Source: Eledone cirrhosa
Taxonomy: Eukaryota > Mollusca > Cephalopoda > Octopoda > Eledonidae
NCBI GenBank assembly: GCA_964016885.1
Contig: OZ024743.1
Coordinates: 15,878,972-15,942,971, forward strand
DNA length: 64,000 nucleotides
Direction: 5' to 3'
Shown here: positions 11,747 to 23,701 of the stretch, piece after piece
How positions within the stretch are numbered: position 1 is the stretch's first letter
Layout of the letters: every line of letters starts with the position of its first letter
The notes under the pieces: generated by a model
The model's database searches: none
What the model saw: the letters and a program-made list of their open reading frames with translations, nothing else
What the model was told of the DNA's origin: nothing
Position numbers and translations under genes: made by a program

Positions 11747-13840
11747 TATTTCATATTGAAATGACATTTGTCCATGATTCTGAGCCTGAGTGTGACTAAC
11801 ACTTTTATGATTTTGTCTTTCTTCTTTAAATATATTCCAGTTTCACCAATAGGACTATAGCTAGGCATTAGAGCCACCATAATAGGTTTGATTAAATATA
11901 TTGACTCCAATTCTTTTGAATGATACTTGCATTATTAAACTTGTATTAATAGAAACCATATGTGGCCATTCAAGATGCTTGAAAAGCTGTCAAATATCAC
12001 TTGAATTCCAAAACTGACACAAAAGTGCTAGGTTCAGTTGTTAAACAAGGCGATAACTTGGTCAGCATCAATCTAAGAAAGAAATATAATCTTGATATAA
12101 GATTGTTGCTCAAATTTGAATTTCTCTTATGTATAAGTATATCTAATGTGGATGGAAAGTCTATGCCTTAATAACACCTATTGTATTCTAAAGTGTTGCT
12201 GTAACAAACATTGACAACATGTGTATTAATTATAGAAAGCATTGCATCTATTCAATTATATCAAATAGTAAAATATTAGAAATAATTTTTAGATATGAAA
12301 GAACATTGTACAATCTATATCACTACAGCACATTTCAAATACAAATTATTACTAATTCATACCTCTTTAAATTACTTACATTATGTAAATATTTTACTAT
12401 TTATTGCCCTCAAACAGGAAATAAATAAGAGACAATGTACAATTGCTCCCTTAAGATACACATTTGCTTGCTAATAATTACTTATAATTATTTTTCAACT
12501 AAAAATTAACACAGTTTAAATGATAACTTGCTTTAAGCTATTTTTACATTTGAGAAACAATATTTTGCCCTAGGACTAAATTAATTGAAGGAAACATGTT
12601 TAATCAATTCCATCTAAATTATTCTTAAAATAATCTTTGCAATCAACAAAATGGAAAGAAAAACACCGTTGTGATAACTAATTTTTGTTTATTTCACACA
12701 CACACACACATGCATACATACACACAGACAATGAAAAAAATAACTGAAATTCTCAAGATTCTGATACAATTTCACTTTCTACAAACAATTTTCCTTCCCT
12801 CTGCCCAATGGCTAATTCAAAAACGTCAAATATGCAGCTAATCTACTGTTGAAATGTGGTGGTAGTGGTAAAGGTAAACAGTTGTTCGGAATAAGAATAA
12901 TGGCATGAAAAACAAAAGCTTCTGATAAAGTATAACATTCAATACAATGTTTTTTAATATTGCAGCTAGAATATATCACTAGAATCTGTAGGATATTTAT
13001 AACATATCATCCCATATTCAGAGTGCTGTACAAAATCTTTGTATTATGTTTCAACTCAATATTCTCACTCCACACCCTACTGGAGTTTGTTTTGCTTTTC
13101 ATTGTTCCAGTGTTGAGAAAATAAGGTGGAGAACTGGCAGAGTTGTTTAAGAATTAGATAAAATGCTTTGTAATTATTTTGGATCTTTTCATCCTAAGTT
13201 TGCCTGGTATCAAGCTATATTTCCTTTGGGAGAATAAGAATAATAAGAAGAGGAGAGACTTGCTGCATGGTAAAATATCGGTCTTTTATAAAACCATTTC
13301 TATATCTGCACATTGAAGAGGAGCTGGCCTCATGTTGATGCCTGGTCACTGCTGACCTACAGATGCCTTATGATAATGGAATAACATAGCCTTGTAAATT
13401 GGCCTCCTGGTGATTTGATCAACAGTTACATTACTGTTGATAGTACTAGAGAATTTGTCAAAATTATCCTTCTTAATGTGCAAAATAAAAAATTTATAGT
13501 TGAGATAATATGCATCATCAGTGATGTGACATACACATTTACCTAGGCAGCCCAAACTTTGTTGATCAAGTTCCAGTTTGTGTTTCAGCAGCAATTGCTG
13601 AAGGCTTCCTTTAGAGTTTTCCTCTTGGATTGAATAGCTTCCCTCTTTGTTGCTTCTATCAATACTAAATATATTTCTATAAAATCTATTTCAGTGGATA
13701 TCTTCTCTGACTTGCATACCTTTCTTCCCTATTGATACGATGTGGTTCTTGCATTCACTTTCTTCCTTTATGTTTTCTGTCTTTTACTCACATTTTTCCT
13801 GTCACAGTCTCTTGTACTCTCTCACACTGCCTTCTCTCGC
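11747..13840. other. Unassigned AT-rich sequence
   Basis: No coding signal. A short (CA)n with CATA units lies at 12696-12728. The minus-strand frame at 13346-13594 has no recognisable domain. Confidence 0.45.
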
Positions 13841-13882
13841 AATCTCTCTCTCTCTCTCTCTCAATATGTATATATATATATA
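13841..13882. repeat. (TC)n(TA)n microsatellite
   Basis: TC run followed by ATATGTATATATAT. Confidence 0.93.
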
Positions 13883-13897
13883 GGTGCGTGTGTTTCT

Positions 13898-14085
13898 GTA
13901 GGAAAGGTGAAGGAAAAGAGAGTGCTCTATGTAGGCTACAGAGCTTTTTAGTTATTTAATAAACAACATAAGATAATTATTTCATTTACCAAAGGTTTCA
14001 TGAAGTCAGACGTCTGTGTCAGACTCGTCTGTCTTCGTGAAACCTTTGGTAATTATCTTATGTTGTTTATTACATAACTGTATAT
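13898..14085. repeat. Fold-back element related to the hammerhead-bearing family
   Basis: The left arm (AATAAACAACATAAGATAAT, then CATTTACCAAAGGTTTC) is mirrored by the right arm (GAAACCTTTGGTA, ATTATCTTATGTTGTTTATT) around a 50-bp centre of AGACG/CGTCT repeats. The arm sequence is the 3' half of the 2493-2680 element, including the hammerhead block GAAACC..GGTA. The core replacing CTGAGGA has no intact CUGANGA, so it is not counted as a ribozyme. Confidence 0.8.
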
Positions 14086-14370
14086 ATATATGGGTGTGTG
14101 TGTGTATGTAAAAGGTAAACTGAAATAACAAAAATAATAAAACAAATGGCACAGTAAATGGAAGAAATATATTATTTTAATGCTTGAAATAGTAGGAAGA
14201 GAGTCTTGCCGTTTCAGACACAATCTTTCATCAGAAAATAGAGTAAGAAATAGAAGATAAATAGAAAGTAAAGAGTGATATAAGGAAGGAATGGAGAAAA
14301 AAAAGAAAAATCGGAAAAAAAAAACACACATGTGTATTGAGTCCGCCATCTAAGTATATGTGCATGTGTG
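14086..14370 (-). repeat. Probable Penelope-type or retrozyme terminal fragment with decayed hammerhead
   Basis: On the minus strand, CTGATGA (about 14230-14236) is followed by a weak hairpin (AGA/TCT) and GAAAC (about 14212-14216). No usable UH cleavage triplet follows. It lies beside a TA/TG run. Homopurine sequence fills the rest. The assignment is tentative. Confidence 0.35.
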
Positions 14371-15065
14371 CATATTTGTATGTATGTAAGTATGCAAGTG
14401 TATGTCAGTGCTGCTGCCACAAATACATATATTCTAGATTAGCAGTCTCCAATATTTCGGACCTCATGGACCACTAAATTCATAATTTTAAATCCTGCAG
14501 ACCACTAGTATGAATTTTTTTTAAACGATAAATAAATTTGTAAAATAATGAACAGAGAACTTGCATTTTATTAAACAATACTGAAGCGTACGTGTGTCAT
14601 ATTGTCGATAGATGATACATATGTGTAAAATTCTTTCATGGATGTTAGTTATTTCCTGAGAAGAAACATTTTTTAGGATGGTTATAAAATATATTTTAAC
14701 CAAATATTATTTTTCTTTTATTATTAATAAAACATAAAAATTGCAAATAATGTCCAAATTTTTCTGAGAACCACGAAAATTATCTCCACAGCCCACCGGT
14801 TGGTGATCAATCTTTCAGCTATTAACATGCTACAATCATTAGCCCTCAAATACATAGTTTACCTTCTTTTCTCCCTCCATCCCTTTCACAATTGTTTATG
14901 CTTTTCTGAACTTGCATACCTTATTTCCCACTCCCAGCTACCACTTATTTTTCCCCATATCTTCTTCCATTATGATCATTGTGTCTTCATGTCAAATTAT
15001 TGCACAAAATAATTCCCAATCCTTCGTCCTGAAATGTTGCAACTATCTGAATATCCTTAATTCAG
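14371..15065. other. Unassigned sequence
   Basis: Short ATGT stretch at 14355-14405, otherwise nothing recognised. Confidence 0.45.
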
Positions 15066-15132
15066 CCCTTTGCTTTCAACAAATAGCATAAGGTGGATGT
15101 ACCTTATGCTATTTGTTGAAACGCAATAAGGG
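15066..15132. repeat. Fold-back hairpin
   Basis: CAACAAATAGCATAAGGT is mirrored by ACCTTATGCTATTTGTTG around a 4-base loop, with the outer arms CCCTT/AAGGG nearly paired. It can form a hairpin of about 30 bp. Confidence 0.88.
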
Positions 15133-15235
15133 ATAAATTAAATTTTGTACTAATTTTGCAATGATCATACCATAATAACAAAATCTTAAATAGTCTACTG
15201 ATTTGAATGTCAATATATAAATACACCCTCTCTCA

Positions 15236-15245
15236 CACACACACA

Positions 15246-15284
<39 letters not shown>
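15236..15284. repeat. (CA)n(TA)n microsatellite
   Basis: CA run then about 15 TA units. Confidence 0.95.
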
Positions 15285-15286
<2 letters not shown>

Positions 15287-15377
15287 AGTGTAACTTGGAG
15301 TTACTGCAGGTTCACCTGGGTGAGCACTCGATGTTTAGGTTCACTTCTGTGTTGAGGTGTATACAGAGTGTAATATA

Positions 15378-15721
15378 TTGAAAGGATAACAAGGACGATT
15401 GGTTCTTACTTCATTACATTTATTGGTAGGTGACATGCGTTTCGCCACTGATCAGCTCAAGGTTCGATCTGTATTGATCTTATCCGACTCAATAATCGGC
15501 AGCTCGACAGACCCTTTAAAATGGTATAAGAAAATGAATATGAATATCACATAGCATGTATTCATTTTCTTATACCATTTTAAAGTGTCCGTCGAGCTGC
15601 CGATTATTGCATTGGGTAAGATCGATACAGATCGAACCTTGAGCTGATCAGTGGCGAAACGCACACCACCTACCAATAAATGTAATGAAGGAGTAACCAA
15701 TCGTCCTTGTTATCCTTTCAA
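15378..15721. repeat. 344-bp fold-back element
   Basis: Two inverted arms of about 160 bp start TTGAAAGGATAACAAGGACG and end with the complement before a TATA run at 15720. Matching inner blocks include GCGTTTCGCCACTGATCAGC with GCTGATCAGTGGCGAAACGC, and AAAATGGTATAAGAAAATGA with TCATTTTCTTATACCATTTT, around a loop of about 20 bp at 15540-15560. Arms differ at only a few sites. No open frame of note. Confidence 0.92.
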
Positions 15722-18040
15722 TATATATATGTGTTCACAACCCATTAAACAGATACTTGGTAGGGAATAATGACATGTCTTTCAATTTCTAGACAAGTGT
15801 TATTAATTTGGAAAATCTTATAAAAAGTAGAATTTGTATGGTTGTTAGAAAATATTTTAGAGCTAAGTTGTTTAAGATAAACAATAGAGTTATGTATTAG
15901 CTTAATATGATACTAGAAACAGTACAAATCATGACTTTTGATCTGTAAATTTAATTTTTTTTCTTCTATATTAATTTTGATAAGTAATTAACTGAAGAAA
16001 AGTTAAATTATTCATAGTTGAATCATTACCAGACAATATCCCAGCTCCAATATTCATTCAATTATAAAACCAGAAATCTCAAATTAACTCTTCAGTGGAA
16101 AATGAAGTGAAAGCTGTGCCACTTCTAAATTATCGTTGTATGAAAGTTGGAAATTCCATGTGACTATTGAAATATATTTTTACATTGCAAAAAGAAATAA
16201 ATATAAAACGAATTACGGATGCTAAATGTTCAGCATTAGAGGGGTGGTGGGTAATACTGAAATATTTCATGTAAAATTAGATATTTCTCTATCAGGAACC
16301 TTATATTTCATGCATGTAAGAAATTCAACATGAAAGCTGAAGGTTGATCATGTATCAATTAGATACTATTCTTCAATATAATAATTTTGACACTGATCAA
16401 AAGACACGTATGTGAAGCAATATTATAGAAATTTAATTCATAAAAATGACTTGGCATTAGAATGCATTAGCTGTGTTCAAGTGAAAAAGCTATTTCAGTT
16501 GTATTGGTGAATATAGAAGGCAGGTTGACCAGGTACTCAGAGATGGCAAAATAATGAAAAGGAAAGAAATAGGTCAAAGAAGTATTAGAAAGATGCCATT
16601 AGATAAAGTCTTAGAAAAATGACATAGGACAGTGAATCATGCAGTAAAATGTACTTGTCAGCAGATTTTCCTGAACAATATCCACAAGGAAAAATAGAAA
16701 AGAAAAGATAAATCACTTATTCAAAGGATCATGCACATTACTTGAGATCAAACTACCTGTATTTCATTCTTACAAATTTATATCTTCCCTATGTCAAGAA
16801 ACTAGACTTATAATCCCAAATAACCAGAACATTATACTGAAATTGCATTTCTCTACTTTGTTGTTGTTTAACCATTTATTATCCATAATGCATCAGAGTA
16901 TTTTGAAGATTTCTCTTTCAAGACCATCATGTCTTTTTGTATATATACAATGTTAAATGGATATCTTTCATTTTTTAAGAAGCTAGATGATATGTGTGAG
17001 ACATTTGCCTACTAAACAGTACAGCATCTTGATATAACTATTAACATCAAGAGTTTAAATCTAATCATGTTCCCAGATTTATTTAGCATAGAAAGAAGAA
17101 AAAGAAAAGTATGACAAAAGTTACTTTTTACTCCATATACTAAACTTCAAAACTTACAGCTTCACACAAGGGAAAACAATGTCTTTTTATTTAACTTAAT
17201 ATTCCAGTCAAGTTTATAATTATAACTTTCTTTCGTTATTTGAGAAGCATAATATTACTGTTTAGTAAACATCTCATATTCACAATAACATTCATCACTT
17301 TATACATTCAAAATGTAATGTTTTTAATGATGTACCTGAAAACGTGCTCATGGGCTTCCAAAGGATGAAATATATATTTCACTGTAAGAAACGTACTGAA
17401 AAAAAAGATGGAATTCTCATGAACAGCAAATTATCAATTCATAAAGTTATAAGAATATATAACCTCAAGTTCATCGAGCTTATAGGTTTTGTGCATATGT
17501 TTGATTCAGCTATATGACTGGTAACATCACTTTTTATAAGCAAATCAAATGCCAAATAGAAGCACATGTCAATGACTTCCTGTAGAATTACTCATGTATA
17601 TATATATATATATATATATACTATGAAGCATTGTGAGATATGTATTAAAAGGCCGATAGTTTTATGTTTAAATTAAGTATAATGCGACAGAAAAATATGA
17701 AGGGCAAATGATGACAAATGAAATAAAACAAATCAAATTGATGTTTTACCCAACACATTTTGCAACATATTTCACTCTTTTCAGTTGCAAAGAAAAAGTA
17801 AATGGATGATCAGAGTTTTCAGAGTTTTTACCCTAACTGCTCATGAAAATAATGTGCAAATGGTTGAACTTTTCTGGACACATTCATACTTAATGTAATC
17901 GAACTCATAAACTTACAATCGAGAGAGAAAGAGCTGTGATATGATCTCAACCTAACATACTCCAAGCAAAATACTATATGTTAATCATACATAAACAAAT
18001 TGTATATGGTTCCATTTATGCCTCTACAATATGTATACAG
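15722..18040. other. Unassigned AT-rich sequence
   Basis: No repeat family or coding signal recognised apart from a (TA)n of about 11 units at 17597-17620. Confidence 0.45.
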
Positions 18041-18042
18041 TA

Positions 18043-18079
18043 TGTGTATATATATATATATACTTATCTATGTTTATAT

Positions 18080-18152
<73 letters not shown>
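18043..18152. repeat. (TA)n microsatellite
   Basis: TA runs interrupted by CTTATCTATG and TACATACATA. Confidence 0.96.
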
Positions 18153-18153
<1 letters not shown>

Positions 18154-18887
18154 TATCAGTGATAGCAGATACAATGATGATGACGATAATACATTAATTA
18201 AATAGGTATTCATTATTATCTAATTGAATATAGTTTTGCTAAGAGCTATATACATGCAACTTCATATAACTTCTAAAAAACTACCATGCTGTGAAATGAT
18301 ACATATCAACATTACCTTAGTGTCTAATATAATAATCTCTAGATGTTATCTCCGTTTTACCTGAAATATTAACTCTTTATATGACCACTACTTCACATGC
18401 CCCACCAGCCCATTATCGACTGACCCTAGCCTAATTAATTCAACAATAGCAACTATAAATGCAGTCACAATCCTTATATAATTTTCGTGCAAGAAAGAAG
18501 ACTGTTTTGGTAGAGATATACAATATATATGAATAATGACAGTTGGGGAAAGAAGTGAAAGAAAGTCACAGGAATAGATCAATGAAGATGCGGGCAGAGC
18601 TCGTAAAAGCTGAGTGAATGGTGCTGAATCTGACAAAGGAGACCTTAAAGGATTGCAACAAATGGTAATATGTTGTTTTGGACAGGATCCAGCTAACCTG
18701 ATATAAAATGATGATGATTATATTTCTGAGGAGAATATCGACTGACATATATTCAAAACAAAAATACTTCAGCTAAATGCAAATATCAAATAAAGGAAAT
18801 AGCTTTAATTTCCTCTTATTGAGAATTTTAATGATCTAATTAATCTTAAGTATAAAGTAGCCTATAAACTATATATATATATATATA
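18153..18887. other. Unassigned sequence
   Basis: A degenerate fragment of the CATGCTAGCA repeat may lie at 18645-18720 on the minus strand (GATCCAGCTAACCTG). TA run at 18872-18888. Confidence 0.4.
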
Positions 18888-19070
18888 TCATCATCATCAT
18901 ATTCGTTTAGTATCCATCTTTCCATGCTAGCAAGGGTTAGACGAGTTGTCCCACTGTGAGACATGTTAATTCAGATGATGGTACCTTGCTCATACAGAAC
19001 TGTTTCTGGCGTGAATTCTACAACTGGATGTTCTTTCTAACAAGAATCACATATTCAGTGTGGACTTTTG
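18888..19070 (+). repeat. Dispersed cephalopod repeat (CATGCTAGCA core)
   Basis: Starts at a CATCAT run after TA repeats. Shows TTCCATGCTAGCAAGGGTTA, ACTGTTTCTGGCGTG and TTCTACAACTGGATGTTC in the order seen in cephalopod copies of this repeat. Non-coding. Confidence 0.7.
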
Positions 19071-19245
19071 CTGTGGCACCTACTCAACCACTTAACATTG
19101 TGGACTGGGCGATTTCTGTTGTGACACCCACATGACTGATTTGCAGATTGGAATTTTTGCTTTTTGTCAGGAAATGACCACTTTACCACGTGGACTGGAG
19201 TGGGGATAGTATGTAAGGATTGGAGAGGTAGATCTAGGGCGGGAC

Positions 19246-19335
19246 ACTTCTCGGTTGAATGATGGAGGTGTCAGGACATGGATGAAGGGTGAGGTGTTAG
19301 GACATGGATGGAGTGTTAGGACATGAGAGGTGTAT
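19246..19335. repeat. Short minisatellite
   Basis: GGTGTTAGGACATGGATG-like unit repeated about three times, imperfectly. Confidence 0.65.
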
Positions 19336-19504
19336 GGAAGGTAGTGCATACAAAATGTGTTTCAATGTGTGGGAAGGCAGGTGTTCTGATTACTGCATAA
19401 TGTCAGATCTCTTGTCATGGTCTTTGAGAGGCACAATTTTGCAAGGTCATCTGTTAATGGTTCATCCCATGCCTTTCTAGGTTTTCCTGCCCATAACCTT
19501 CATC

Positions 19505-19907
19505 AACTGAAGGCTTTCAAATGTTAATTTGTAAACATACTGTATATCAGTAGATATATAAAATATACATACCTATATGTATACAGCTATGTTGGAGTGA
19601 GCAACTTAATTCTATTTCTCATTCAGGCTGAGCCGGCCTACAGCTTCATATGCAAATGAGAGTTATCAACCCATGTAGATAGGCATCAAATTTATGTTTT
19701 GATCATCACTCAGAAACAATCGTAGGTAATTTCCCCATCAACTCTGCTTCCGCTGGAACTCACTAGATGGAACTTTGCTATCCGCTTCCAAAATTCATAG
19801 CTAAAGGCTTTCAAATGTTTATTCGTAAACATACCATATATCATTATATATACAAAATACACTTACTTATATGTATACAGCTATGTTGGAGCAAACACCT
19901 TAATTAT
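19505..19907. repeat. Two direct repeats of about 110 bp, 295 bp apart
   Basis: The block from AAGGCTTTCAAATGTTAATT through TATGTATACAGCTATGTTGG occurs at about 19505-19613 and again at 19800-19907. The spacer includes CCTACAGCTTCATATGCAAA. This could be a two-unit tandem repeat or a terminal repeat pair of a small element. Confidence 0.7.
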
Positions 19908-20002
19908 ATATATGTATATATGCATATATATATATATGCCTGTGTGTGTGTGTGTAATACATATTTAAAAACTAGGCAATAATATACAATACATCTCAAT
20001 AA

Positions 20003-20189
20003 ATAATTGTTTCTACTTTAGGCACAAGGCCAGAAATTATCCCAGTGCATTACTGGTACTTTATTTTATCGACCCCGTAAGGATGAAAGGCAAAGTTAAC
20101 CTCGGCGGGATTTGTACTCAGATCATAAAGGGACGTAACTATGCTGGAAAGCATGGCGTCCGACCCTCTACCGATACTGCCAATCCACC
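20003..20189 (-). mobile_element. Cephalopod SINE, near full length
   Basis: Tail AATAATTGTTTCTAC, body GACCCCGTAAGGATGAAA, head ATACTGCCAATCCACC. Confidence 0.93.
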
Positions 20190-20549
20190 AATTCAGGGAA
20201 GCTTCTAAATACAAATATAGAAATGCCTCAAATAATGTTCGGAATTGACCAAAGGGAACAGGTTATATTCCATTTTTTTTAATATGGAACAGAAATTTTC
20301 CCTGATCAAGCAGGTTCTGGCAGAAATAGCTATCTCATTTGATTGAGATGTCAAATTCTGTCTCTTTAGCTTGTGAAACTGCAGTAAGGGGAACATATTG
20401 TTAAGCCCTCTAGATTTAGGTCACTTGACAATAAGTTTGCCCCTGATGTGAGACACTTATAAGGTTTATTTATTTTAAGATGATGATTTACTGGTCAATT
20501 ATGAGCCTTATTTGAATACAATTTTTGTATATATATATATATATATATA
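20190..20549. other. Unassigned sequence
   Basis: No domain in the 63-codon minus frame at 20205-20396. TA run at 20528-20548. Confidence 0.45.
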
Positions 20550-20826
20550 CACAGTTCAAGAGTAACCAATCTTAAAGAGAGAGATGGAGATAGGAGAGGA
20601 CAGATTGGTAGATTAGTGAATTAGTTAGAAGCCAAAGCGTAAAGGCATGTGTTCAATGTGCAATATGCAGTAGAAAGCAACTAGGTGGCTGGGTTAATGC
20701 AGAAGTTAGGTGCGCAGAGCTGGAAATATTCATTAGTTAAGCAAAACAAGACCACAAATTTCACAAGGAAGACATTATTAAAAGATTGTCAACATATTTT
20801 AGTTTGATGTAAGGAATGTAGAGAAT
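20550..20826 (+). repeat. 280-bp dispersed repeat, copy 1
   Basis: Runs from CAGTTCAAGAGTAACCAATC at a TA tract to TTTGATGTAAGGAATGTAG at an (AAT)n tract. The reverse complement is at 61670-61966 and a truncated copy at 28975-29093. All three copies are bounded by TA repeats at one end and AAT repeats at the other. No open frame, so it is a non-autonomous element of unknown class. Confidence 0.85.
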
Positions 20827-20849
20827 AATAATAATAATATTAATAATAA

Positions 20850-21041
20850 TAATTGTTTCTACTTTTGGCACAAGGCCAGCAATCACCCAGTACATTACTG
20901 GTACTTTATTTTATCGACCCCGTAAGGATGAAAGGCAAAGTTAACCTCGGCGGGATTTGAACTCAGATCATAAAGAGACGTAACTCTATGCATCAAAGCA
21001 TGGTGGCCGACTCTCTACCGATACTGCCAATCCACAGCCCT
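20850..21041 (-). mobile_element. Cephalopod SINE, near full length
   Basis: Inserted in an AAT/ATT-rich tract (TATTAATAATAATAAT on both sides). Head and body are well conserved. Confidence 0.93.
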
Positions 21042-21059
21042 TATATTAATAATAATAAT

Positions 21060-21235
21060 AATGTCCGTTTACAATTTTTTCGCTACTCCATATAATATTT
21101 CTGGATCAGATGACTATATATCATTATTGATCTGGTTCAGTTGAAAATAATTAACATATTTAAAAACAGAGCGGCTCATCGGAATTTCAAAGGAATATAA
21201 ATAAAAATAAGGAGAGAATGTTACATAATGTAATG
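21060..21235 (-). mobile_element. TIR element, truncated copy of the 55340-55584 family
   Basis: Starts ATGTCCGTTTACAATT directly after (AAT)n and matches the reverse complement of the right half of 55340-55584 (TCATTATTGATCTGGTTCAG, GAGCGGCTC). The distal terminal repeat is lost at a TA run. Confidence 0.8.
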
Positions 21236-21237
21236 TT

Positions 21238-21238
<1 letters not shown>

Positions 21239-21272
<34 letters not shown>
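21239..21272. repeat. (TA)n microsatellite
   Basis: About 16 TA units. Confidence 0.95.
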
Positions 21273-21275
<3 letters not shown>

Positions 21276-21410
21276 CAAGGAAGCGTAAAACAGAGGTACA
21301 AAAAATCTTATTAATTTCATGCTTTATGTGGAAAAGGGCAAAGAAATTTCGACATGTCAGGCCTTAGCCCTTCTTCAGGAGTACAAAAATAGAGACAGGA
21401 TCATGTGTGT
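21273..21410 (-). repeat. Small repeat with decayed hammerhead-like core
   Basis: On the minus strand, CTGAAGA is followed by AGGGCTAAGGCCT and GACATGTC. This resembles CUGANGA, stem II, GAAAC and GTC with one core base changed (GAAA to GACA). Stem I pairing is not seen. It is bounded by TA and TG runs like the other ribozyme-bearing repeats. Confidence 0.4.
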
Positions 21411-21419
21411 ATATATATT

Positions 21420-21513
<94 letters not shown>
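21411..21513. repeat. (TA)n(GT)n microsatellite
   Basis: TA then about 37 TG units. The Cys-Val frames across it are artefacts. Confidence 0.97.
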
Positions 21514-21514
<1 letters not shown>

Positions 21515-22489
21515 ATGTGGAAGGGTCAACCGATAGGATTTGAACAAGATTTTAAATCTAAAATATCCAGTCCACCAAGTTATGAATTAGAACAATGACT
21601 TCTGAACAGCTCAGAATTATAAATGTCATGAACAGTATATATTTTAATACTCATCATTGATAAGTTCGATGATGAACCAGACCTGTGTTAAAACCCTTTA
21701 GAATTTAAACCAGCCATATCCAGCCAGAATTTTCTCTACCTCTTTCTGTTCAAACTGGCTGTAACTGGCCACTCATACTGATGTTAAGGTGCTGTTCACA
21801 AAATAAATAATATCAACATCTCATAGATTTGATATCATGTGAGATAATTATGTGAGGTAACACCTTTACCAATAAAATACAATAGTAAATACAGAGTAAT
21901 ATAAATGCTAAAGGGTTCAAACATATTGCATAGATATACTGTCTTAATTTCTGACACCATATATCAAAGCTATTCTATCTAATGTGTCATTCCTTCTTTA
22001 AGTCATTAGGATAGTGATATTGAAGTTGATGATTTAGATGATATTTCTAGCAATAGAATATCCTCATGAGGCAGTTGTTGGCAGGTAACAATACCATTTC
22101 ATCAACAGCATAATCCTCTATACAGCTATTATTTTGTAGCTGGAACAGTTTTAATTAATATTCTTACAAAAGCAATTAATTTATGAATGTTCTTAGGAAA
22201 GTAATAAATGTTGCATGCTTCTTAACAACACCCACCAACATCGCAGGTACACATACCAATAAATCTGAGACTTGATGTCAGTGGAAGATTGAAATATATT
22301 ATTTTCCATTTAGTTAACTAATTCTTATCTTCTAATGTTATGTTGACTTGCAACTCTTAATTCTTCAGTTTCAAATCTTTCTAAACATAATATCCCTGGT
22401 TCGGTTTTGTTTTTAATGAGATCAGTGAAATCCGAAATTCAGTAATATACATATAGCAGTTACTACCTTAGAAAAATATAATTAGTATA
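21514..22489. other. Unassigned AT-rich sequence
   Basis: Nothing recognisable. Confidence 0.45.
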
Positions 22490-22890
22490 TTACATATACA
22501 CATAGACATATAAAAACAGACAGGCACACACACTTATACACATATGCATCAACTCACTAATATCCACACAAACTCACTCAGACATACAGAAACTGATAAC
22601 ACCTAAAAGCATACTCACATACAAACACATATACATAAGAACATATGCATATACACACATACTCATACATAAACACACACAAACAACAAACGCATATATA
22701 CACATGCAACAGACAATCAAACAGACACACATATACGCACACACACATGCTGCCATTGACAACACACAAAAACCATACAGATAGATCAAACAAAACACTC
22801 ATACACACACACTGATAATAGACCCAGATACACACACCATCCTGAACAAAATATAAACCTCTCCAAAACACACACAAACATATACAATTT
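22490..22890. repeat. CA/CATA-rich low-complexity tract
   Basis: ACACA, ACATA and CACTCA words dominate. The minus-strand frames (Cys/Val/Met/Tyr rich) are translated simple repeat. Confidence 0.85.

Positions 22891-23640
<750 letters not shown>

Positions 23641-23700
<60 letters not shown>
23641..23700. repeat. (AAT)n microsatellite, 5' flank of LINE copy A
   Basis: About 20 AAT units. Another short run lies at 23716-23730, inside the duplicated 5' junction of copy A. Confidence 0.97.

Positions 23701-23701
<1 letters not shown>

Noticed and set aside
13940..14060. Third intact hammerhead in the fold-back relative
   Set aside because: GAAACC..GGTA is present but no CUGANGA core precedes it on either strand.
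15425..15460. Hammerhead in the 344-bp fold-back element
   Set aside because: Core reads CTGATCA; the catalytic G is changed in both arms and no stem I pairing is seen.
22574..22877. Minus-strand Cys/Val/Met-rich frames resembling a membrane protein
   Set aside because: CA-rich low-complexity tract; composition follows the repeat.
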